DNA of 64,000 bases from Mytilus trossulus (taxonomy: Eukaryota > Mollusca > Bivalvia > Mytilida > Mytilidae): the NCBI RefSeq assembly GCF_036588685.1, contig NC_086384.1:10740195-10804194 (forward strand). The letters run 5' to 3'. A program made the position numbers and the translations under genes. Below the pieces are notes generated by a model that ran no database searches, was not told where the DNA came from, and worked only from the letters and a program-made list of their open reading frames with translations. Position 1 is the first letter of the stretch, and every line of letters begins with the position of its first letter. Shown in pieces: positions 58,001 to 64,000 of this stretch.

Positions 58001-59364
58001 TTCGGTATTTGGACAGATTGTTCGGTGCATATTCTGAAAATATCAAAATATTACCTTATCATCTTCTTTGTATTGTTTAACTTTTGTTTTCTTATCCCAG
58101 TAATAGATTACCCTAGCCGTATTCGGTACAATGTTTTGGAATTGTAGATCCTCAATGCTCTTCAACTTTGTACCTGTTTTGCTGTATAAATATTTTGATA
58201 TGAGCGTCACTGATGAGTCTCAAGTAGACGAAACGCGCTTATGGCGTACTAACTCATAATTCTGGTACCTTTGATAACTATTTTATGAGATATTAAATGT
58301 TATTCGCGTGAGTTTAAATATCTATGCAAATGTATTGTCCCTGAGAAAATCCATTGAACACGTTTGTGTCGGATTCTATCGTTTTAAGAATATTTATAAT
58401 TATAGACATCATCTTTTGTCTTTTTAAAATGCACTTGAGAATTGCTACACAAAGAAAAGTTAATATATCAGCATACAAGAATTAGACCCTTCTTTGTATT
58501 TAGACTTGTTGTGAAAAGGCATACAATCCATGAGAAAACCATATGTTTTGTATGTCACACAGCTAATACCATTTTTTGTCGGCGGGGAAGCGACTAGTAA
58601 TATATTTTAGATAATCATAAGAAGCATATAATTCTTAATAATCGTTAATGTGAAAATTAAAAAAAGAACAGTTAAACATTCAATGAGTTTGCTGATAAAT
58701 TTTCAAGCTTTATGGATAACATAAGTAGGTTTTCACAATTTATATACTGTGATATATTTGGGTTTTTATCCTTGTCCCTTGATCTTTGGCGATAATTTGT
58801 ATCATTAGAATAAAAAAAATAACTCATCTCTTATTTCAAATCGTAAATCAACCTATTTTCGCGATTGATATATTTTCGCAACGTTCATAACGCAAATATT
58901 AATTGTCTCGAATATGTAAAACTTGAATAAATTCAAATTAAACTACACTAAGAACATTACAATACCGCGAAATGAAATAGTCGCGAAATTGAATAGTTAG
59001 GAAGTTTACCAAGAAGTGTTAAACGCGATATAAAGTATCTGCGAAAATAAGTTGGTTTACAGTATGTGATAACGTATACCTTTATGGCATGTGCAAAAGC
59101 TAGAACAGCATCACTGACAAACTGTAATTGAGCCTCCATATCAAATGTGTCTAGATCAAACGATTCGTTTCCTGTGCAGTCCTTTATAAAGTTCTCGTTA
59201 TATGGTGTCCAGGGACTATCTCTATATTTACATTTGAATTGTTGTTCCCAGTATTCAATAAACCAAGGATTCCGATGATTACTGCCTGGTTTTAACTTTA
59301 AGAAATAATCTTTAAATCCTTTTACTTCGTATGCTAATGGTTGTGTTGTTATAGCACCTTCAAC
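49085..59364 (-). CDS. Metabotropic glutamate receptor family class C GPCR (5' part outside the window)
   Basis: Five exons on the minus strand join in frame to 624 aa: 59364-59080, 58033-57928, 53427-53288, 51781-50644 and 49290-49085 (stop TGA). The first two exons encode the C-terminal half of the Venus-flytrap ligand domain (VEGAITTQPLAYEVKGFKDY, NPWFIEYWEQQFKC, FVSDAVLAFAHAIK, CPNTEGLCDAM). The third completes it (NGDGPARYRILNF). The fourth holds the Cys-rich linker (CGPGEATQLVEGDSCCWTC) and all seven TM helices with family signatures (ASGRELSFVLLVGIF, TKTNRIYRIFKAGKR, FNESKHIGLTMYTTCIIWLA, FAPKSYIIIFH). The last encodes an acidic Gln-rich cytoplasmic tail. Such receptors sit in the plasma membrane and signal through G proteins; ligand and group cannot be fixed here. 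Roughly 250-300 N-terminal residues are missing, beyond 64000 in the 5' direction. Confidence 0.93.
49404..49815. repeat. 58-bp minisatellite, about 7 copies, in the last intron of the receptor gene
   Basis: The unit starts GTCTGTTTAGTCACTTCAGT and continues GTTGTTATTTTTTGTGTTAA and CGCGGATGGTTCAGTGTT. Copies start at 49404, 49462, 49520, 49578, 49636, 49694 and 49752, with a truncated eighth. Variants repeat with a period of three units (174 bp). Confidence 0.85.
50644..51781 (-). CDS. Seven-TM exon of the mGluR-like receptor
   Basis: A single 1138-nt exon with acceptor ATGAACAG on the minus strand (51782-51783 = AG) and donor CAAG|GTAAAT at 50643. It encodes the Cys-rich linker (nine Cys), seven hydrophobic helices, the loop with TKTNRIYRI and the first part of the tail. 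Having the whole 7TM core on one exon makes it a convenient unit for database comparison. The ATG at its start is internal, not a true start codon. Confidence 0.93.
52145..52275 (+). repeat. Family A repeat, 5' part, intronic
   Basis: AGACGTGGCATGATTGCCAA, TCTCCACAAGTAACGAAATG and ATAGGTCGTCGTACTGCCAT match family A. Confidence 0.6.
52520..52549. repeat. Poly(T) run
   Basis: About 29 T residues within an intron of the receptor gene. It may be the tail of a retroposed fragment, but I see no clear body. Confidence 0.7.
52745..53150 (-). repeat. Family A and B fragments, inverted, intronic
   Basis: GAGCCAAGGCTCCGTGTTGA and GAGATTTGTCTCATTGGCAC are family A in reverse, followed by AAAATGCCTGTACCAAGCCA and CATCCGTTTGGTCTGTTTAA from the family B variant in reverse. 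The block ends about 140 bp before the exon at 53288-53427. Confidence 0.6.
53465..53885 (+). repeat. Two successive family A copies, intronic
   Basis: The first (53465-53560) has only the head, GTGCAAATGAGACAACTCTC. The second (53597-53885) begins GATGTGGTTTGAGTGCCAAT and runs through TACGGCCTTCAACACGGAGC to TCCTGACTTAGGACAGGTGC. Confidence 0.65.
53900..55280. other. Intronic stretch of the receptor gene without recognisable feature
   Basis: AT-rich intron sequence with only chance ORFs. A short family B-like phrase (about 54470-54545, CGACTTATGGGGTTTG) is the sole repeat hint. Confidence 0.35.
55290..55610 (-). repeat. Family B repeat copy, inverted, intronic
   Basis: AAGCTGGAGGTTTGGCATGC, AGGTTCAACCCACCATT, CCTGTACCAAGTCAGGAAAC and GAACAACGGAATACCACTGT are family B in reverse, nearly complete. 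Confidence 0.65.
55925..56100 (+). repeat. Family C repeat copy, intronic
   Basis: ACGTCAGGAATATATTACAA, then GAACATCACGAATGAATC and GACGAGACGCACGTCTGGTG: a diverged family C copy. Confidence 0.55.
57340..57475 (+). repeat. Family D repeat copy, intronic
   Basis: AGCTTCTCGCTGAATTGAAG, GTGTCGTTGTCTCTTTGACA and GATTCCCAATTTCCATTCTC match the copy at 63385-63500. Confidence 0.6.
58085..58290 (+). repeat. Family C repeat copy, intronic
   Basis: TTCTTATCCCAGTAATAGAT, GATCCTCAATGCTCTTCAAC, GAGCGTCACTGATGAGTC, GACGAAACGCGCTTATGGCG and TACCTTTGATAACTATTTTA follow the family order. Confidence 0.65.
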
Positions 59365-59839
59365 CTGGTTAAAGAAAATATATAAAAAGATAAATGTGAA
59401 AAAGACATTTCTTTTATTAAAAAAGTTCTTTCGTGTTGCTGGCAGATGAATTAGACTTTCCTATAATCCAGTATACTATCAAAGGTCTATATATGTAAGT
59501 TAAAAAGAAATAATTGTAGTTGAAAATATAAATCAACCCGTTATAAAGAATCTGAAACTCGTTAGATACTCTATGAAGTAGCCCTTTGAAGAAAACCTTG
59601 TAATGTTAGCAGTATCCTATAAACAAAACAGATATAAAGTTTCAAGTTTAACATGTTTAATGCACGTTTTATTTTATCAGATGTGGTTGACTTATTTATT
59701 CTAATTCATTTTTACTCTGTTCAAAATTGTAAAAACTGTAGTCATGTGTGCATTCTCAAACGATCTCAAAGCGAGGGTGAATTTTCTGATAAAATATCTT
59801 TCGAGGCTATAATGAATTGTGAATGTTGACCATGAAACG

Positions 59840-60325
59840 TATCATGAGTTCTGATAATTCCAATGGTTATTATCCAGTTAAAGAAGAATTCTATTATTAT
59901 TCATTCGTCGTACATCGGTAAAGTCCTGAACTTATTAATTACATTGTACAGAAACATTAACAAGAAACTTCGAATTGTTCAATAGACACGACAAATTCCG
60001 TTAATAAAAAGGACACAACACGCATCAATAAAACCTTGTTATGTCCTTGGTAAACAGTATAACTGGTTAATGTTTATAGCAGTGTGTATTGCTTTTATGA
60101 AATATACAAGAACCGCCTACTTATTTATTTATTCAGTTCTGTTCACCCTATGAACAAATGTAATGACAGGACAAACCATTTGCTTATACTGAAATGCCTT
60201 ATAGACTGATAGGTATGTTGCGACCTAATTGTCGGAGATGGAAGATAAGTTGTTCTACATTATGAGAGAAGAATATAGATAAAATATTGGTATCAGAATA
60301 TTATACCATGGACAAAAGCAAGAAA
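59840..60325. repeat. First copy of a direct duplication, receptor intron
   Basis: Shares with 60862-61325 the successive blocks ATTATTATTCATTCRTCGTA, TTATTAATTACATTGTACAG, TGTTCAATAGAMACGACAAA, GGTAAACAGTATAACTRGTT, GAAATATACAAGAACCGCYT and GTCGGAGATGGAAGATAA. The offset is about 1.02 kb and identity looks near 80 per cent by eye. Confidence 0.75.
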
Positions 60326-60861
60326 ACAAAAAGTTGTTTGAAAAAAAAATGACTAACAATTGAGACAAAGAACAGGTTGGTTCAAAGTTTAACATACTAG
60401 TATATGAAATATCTAGAATTATTTTAGTGAAACCAAGATTGGTGGGAAAACCTAATATATTATCAAAAGAGATTTATTAATGAATTGTCTTTTAATTACC
60501 ATGATACACAAAATATAAATAATTACATCATAACTGGAAAAATAAAAAAAAGGAGAAAAGTATACGAAAATCAGAAGCCATGATAGTTCTAAATGACGGA
60601 TGAGACAATAGTAAAAATATGTCGTATTGATTAGACAATCATGTTTTAATCAACACGATTACTTTTCTAAGTGTTATAAAAAAGGACCATTTTTGTCTAG
60701 ATCAGGATTTGATTTTACATTCAAACATGAGGTAACGAAATTGGATGGACCCGAACACAAATAAAATACATGAAGCAATAAAATACAGCATCAAATAAAA
60801 AACAATGTGCAGAAACTTGATATATATTTCGAGGCAAAAAATAATTGTTTATGTTTACTCA

Positions 60862-61325
60862 AGAGTTCTGATTATTCAAATGGTTATCATATAGTTAAAG
60901 TTTTCAATTATTATTCATTCATCGTACATCGGAATCGTCTTAGACTTATTAATTACATTGTACAGAACTGTTAACAAGGAACTTCGAGTTGTTCAATAGA
61001 AACGACAAAGCCCGTTCATAAAATGGACACAATACGTATCAATAAAAACAGTGTTATGGCATTGGTAAACAGTATAACTAGTTTATGTTTATAGTAGTTT
61101 GTATTGCTTGTATGAAATATACAAGAACCGCTTACTTATTTATTTATTTAGTTCTGTTTACTCTATCAACACAAATAATGACATGACAAATCATTTGCAA
61201 ATATTGAAAATGACTTATAGTCTGATTTTTTTGTCGGAGATGGAAGATAAATTTCACTACACAATGAGAGCAGAATACAGATCCAATTTTTATATCAGAA
61301 CTGAACCATGGACAAAATCCAGCAA
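60862..61325. repeat. Second copy of the direct duplication
   Basis: Partner of 59840-60325 in the same orientation. It ends near GAACCATGGACAAAATCCAG, where an inverted family A copy begins. The 121-aa ORF reading through it is a by-product of the repeats. Confidence 0.75.
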
Positions 61326-61339
61326 GAACTATTATTATA

Positions 61340-61500
61340 GTTCGTTGAACTGTTACATCACTGTCCCAGGTTACGGGGAGGGTTTGGATCCCGCTTACAT
61401 GTTTAACCCCACCACATTAAATATGTATAACACTGTCCCAAGTCAGGAGCCCGTAATTCAGTAGTTGTCGTATGTTGATGTGTTACATATTTTTTTTCGT
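61340..61500 (-). repeat. Family A repeat, inverted, intronic
   Basis: TTACATCACTGTCCCAGGTT, ATGTTTAACCCCACCACATT and CCCAAGTCAGGAGCCCGTAA are the inverse of the 3' half of the copy at 30586-30970. Confidence 0.6.
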
Positions 61501-61825
61501 TAATTTTTTGTATATAAATCAAGCCGTTAGTTTTGTCAGACAGGAAAACATTAATCAATTACCTGAAACAGTAATGAATAACAACAAATTAAAAAATGAA
61601 TCCACAAAAATTAAAAATGATAAAAAATCTCCTGAAACTCAACGTACTAAAAAGTCTTACTAAAAGCCTAAAAGAAGTGAAAATCAAGCAGAAGGTACAT
61701 TGATTTAAATCTTTTAACTTCAATCTACAATTCGAAACGACATACTATTAATCAATAAACATTTTCTTTTAACATGAACAATCAGAGAAATCAAGTCAGA
61801 CGTTTATCGAATAAACACGTTGATA

Positions 61826-62005
61826 TTAAAAATGTTTCGTCTTTTCTCCACCAGTAAATAAAAGTGCAATAATAATCCTTTCAACTAAATAACGCTCAAC
61901 GTAATACGGTGGTTTTCCTTTAGGTGGTATTCGTTGGAATCGTTTGTGGTAAGGCATAATTAAAACTTCTCCATCAGTGACCATCCAGAAATAATTTTCA
62001 ATCAT
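61826..62005 (-). CDS. Possible small ORF or exon, 59 aa, unrecognised
   Basis: On the minus strand an ATG at 62005-62003 opens 59 codons to a TAA at 61828-61826. The peptide begins MIENYFWMVTDGEVLIMPYH and continues with a basic, Pro/Lys-rich patch (RFQRIPPKGKPPYYVERY) and a hydrophobic end (IIIALLF). The composition is less biased than the chance ORFs nearby, which is why I list it. It lies in the large 5' intron of the receptor gene, on the same strand. It does not resemble any part of a glutamate receptor and may be a fragment of a mobile-element protein. Low confidence. Confidence 0.2.
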   Translation of the reverse strand: MIENYFWMVTDGEVLIMPYHKRFQRIPPKGKPPYYVERYLVERIIIALLFTGGEKTKHF

Positions 62006-62009
62006 TTGC

Positions 62010-63380
62010 TTAATTTATACGTTAAAATGCAAGGATGTATAAAACTAATAATAGCTGTTGTCTGTTCAAGACAAACTCTTATGCGTTTTATTTATTCATT
62101 GAATTTGATAAAGATCCTGAAGGGTCAACTGAAGCAGCTGCGACTGATAACCAGAAGTCACAGTGGTCAGGTCTAAATTGAAACAAAATACAGTCCCGAA
62201 CAAAATAAATAGAAAACGAAACATAAACTTTTCCCGTTCCTAACGCACTCTCACAAACTACTTTTACAGTGTAAATATATACTAGATAATTTGACATTGA
62301 AAAGGGTACATACTTACAGAGAAATTCATATATCGTATACATATCAATATAAAGTTGTTATATCTGACTCAATATTAAACTAATGAAAAAAAAAATTATG
62401 GGAAAAGTGCGAGTTAGAATTTAATGAATTTCAATTAAACTAAAACAAAGTGTTTCAAGAAGGAGTTCCTGTCCTTTAACCATGGAACATTAATATAATT
62501 AAAAATTTTCTTTGTCTTGTCGTTTCCAAAAAAGTTTATCGCATTGCACGATTAAAACTCCCAGGACCATTAAACCCAATAGTACGGCGACTTCGTGAAA
62601 ACTTGTGCACATCCTGCTACAAGCATACAACTTTGCACAAAACTTTATCTTGTATAATTCTTTGATTTCAGATAGGAAGGCAGTCTGAAAAAAAATGCAC
62701 CACGGTAAAATTCAATATGGCGGAAATTATACTTTAATTAGCCAAACATCAAAGGCTGATATGTGAAAATGCGTTATATATAATCATGGTACTATCATTA
62801 TTTTCGGCACAAACCTTTGTTATGTTCTACTTTTGGATATATTTTATAGATGGTATGACTTTAAAAACTCACAATCTTCAACCATAATTACAGACACCTC
62901 AATTTTGCATTATATAAGTTGCTACGTACGGCTAAGAGTTTATTTGTTATGCATTGAATTTTTTTTTTCAATAAAGGACATACCAGGAAACAATTTTCTA
63001 TTTTACATTTCTTTAATGGCATATTATGTTTCATGTAATTTCATTTAAACCAAGTCATCTCATCTCAATATTTGCTCCTGACACAAATAGACACAAACAG
63101 GGTAATGAGGGAGATTGACCGAACAAGACACTGTCTTGCATTTAATGCCACTTAAACACGTTTTGTTGACCATTGTAGCTGTGTCTTAACAAACGTGCGA
63201 CACGATTGCACTGTTTTTAAATCTGAAAGGCATTCGGTACAGTTACAGAATAAAAAATGACGTTGCTCAAGTAAAATGTTAGTTCACCGGACGTTAACAC
63301 TGTGACATATTGGAAAAAGATATATCATTGGTCTGATTTTATCAAACAACTGAAAAACGACCCAGCTGAAGGACGCCGCC
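62010..63380. other. Intronic stretch without recognisable feature
   Basis: AT-rich sequence in the large 5' intron of the receptor gene. I searched the minus strand for the N-terminal half of a glutamate-receptor ligand domain and saw none. Confidence 0.35.
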
Positions 63381-63384
63381 GTGT

Positions 63385-63500
63385 GCAGGAATTTCTCGCT
63401 ACATTTAAGACCTGTTGCTGACCTTCTGTTGTTGTTTTTTCTATGGTCGGGTTGTTGTCTCTTTGACACATTCCCCATTTATATTCTCAATTTTATTATG
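63385..63500 (+). repeat. Family D repeat copy
   Basis: CAGGAATTTCTCGCTACATT, GGTCGGGTTGTTGTCTCTTT and GACACATTCCCCATTTATAT match family D. Confidence 0.6.
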
Positions 63501-63769
63501 AACCCCTTTTTACAAAAGACATTTTGCCTAAAGATTTATGATGATAATTTATACATATTTTGAGGTTTAACATGCCAATATTTTCAACTGGATGAATATT
63601 CAGCTAAAAGATTCTTTTGGTTTCTTAAAGTCATATCAACGAGTTTCTTGTAATTCTAATGATATTAACATTATAGAACCAAAATATGCATCAATAATAA
63701 ACTCTGCTCTTTGTTGAAGATTGTTCGATGATCTAAACCTGTTTATTTCTGCTTTATTTAGTCTATTCT

Positions 63770-63792
63770 AGAGAGTTGTTAATCATACCACA

Positions 63793-63832
<40 letters not shown>
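63770..63832 (-). repeat. Family A head remnant with poly(T)
   Basis: GAGAGTTGTTAATCATACCA followed by CATC and about 35 T residues: the inverse of the family A start (GATGTGGTATGATTRCCAAT) preceded by a poly(A) on its own strand. The same head-plus-homopolymer junction occurs at 32145 and 36552. Confidence 0.6.
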
Positions 63833-64000
63833 TATGCAGGTTTTTAAATATAATTATTACGAATGTATAAGTTGTTATCGACTAATAATCATTCAGTGAT
63901 TGATGATAGGAAGTAATCAACTTTCGAGTGTGTTGTCGAAAATCAACTGGTCGCGACATTGATATACATCAAACAAACACAGAGCATTGTGGAGCTCGTG

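Noticed and set aside
61099..61464. 121-codon plus-strand ORF
   Set aside because: It reads through the second direct-duplication copy into an inverted family A repeat; composition and context are those of repeats.

Overview
The window is animal nuclear DNA. It is AT-rich and has multi-exon genes with short exons, GT-AG introns and AATAAA signals. Between and inside the genes lie dense repeats that I recognise as typical of marine mussels: the GCCAATGAGACAACTCTCC family, the GACGAAACGCGCGTCTGGCG family, and the 'aggggcat' MITE. I infer a bivalve, most likely Mytilus. There is no sign of bacterial operons, CRISPR or phage.

Four protein-coding genes can be modelled. All exon joins below were checked by hand for reading-frame phase. 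(1) 1519-9048, +: a complete 559-aa coiled-coil protein of the ODAD1/CCDC114-CCDC63 family, which docks outer dynein arms on ciliary doublets. (2) 12793-27183, +: a 607-aa secreted protein with a signal peptide, a possible SH3-like N-terminal domain, three EGF repeats plus other Cys-rich stretches, and a C-terminal Hedgehog-type Hint/Hog autoprocessing domain. (3) 35196-42843, +: a 418-aa secreted Cys-rich protein with three tandem two-exon modules and a hydrophobic GPI-anchor-like tail; I do not recognise the family. (4) 59364-49085, -: the 3' two thirds (624 aa) of a class C GPCR of the metabotropic glutamate receptor family; its 5' exons lie beyond the window end.

The rest is repeats. A TIR element with CGTTCGCACC subterminal motifs (134-1023) precedes gene 1. 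Introns of gene 1 hold a long foldback (2459-3264) and a TTAA-flanked MITE (7616-8214). A degenerate tandem array (about 9.9-12.1 kb) separates genes 1 and 2. Two truncated non-LTR retrotransposons lie at 27.8-29.3 kb and about 36 kb. Three long palindromes lie at 32.7, 35.3 and 39.5 kb, the last two within gene 3. A nested tower of insertions occupies 44.7-48.4 kb, including a 3.5-kb long-TIR element with a 5-bp target duplication and a Harbinger-like MITE with a TTA duplication.

The most unusual structure is at 40025-41250. It is a 41-copy minisatellite whose unit is built from the exon 4/intron 4 splice boundary of gene 3. It therefore carries about 41 candidate 5' splice sites, each preceded in the array by a TTTCAG-like acceptor. 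The second point of interest is the Hog domain of gene 2: it keeps the nucleophilic Cys and catalytic His, but by eye it replaces the cholesterol-activating Asp (by His) and a conserved downstream Cys (by Ser). The genes are unrelated in function; nothing suggests a co-regulated cluster.
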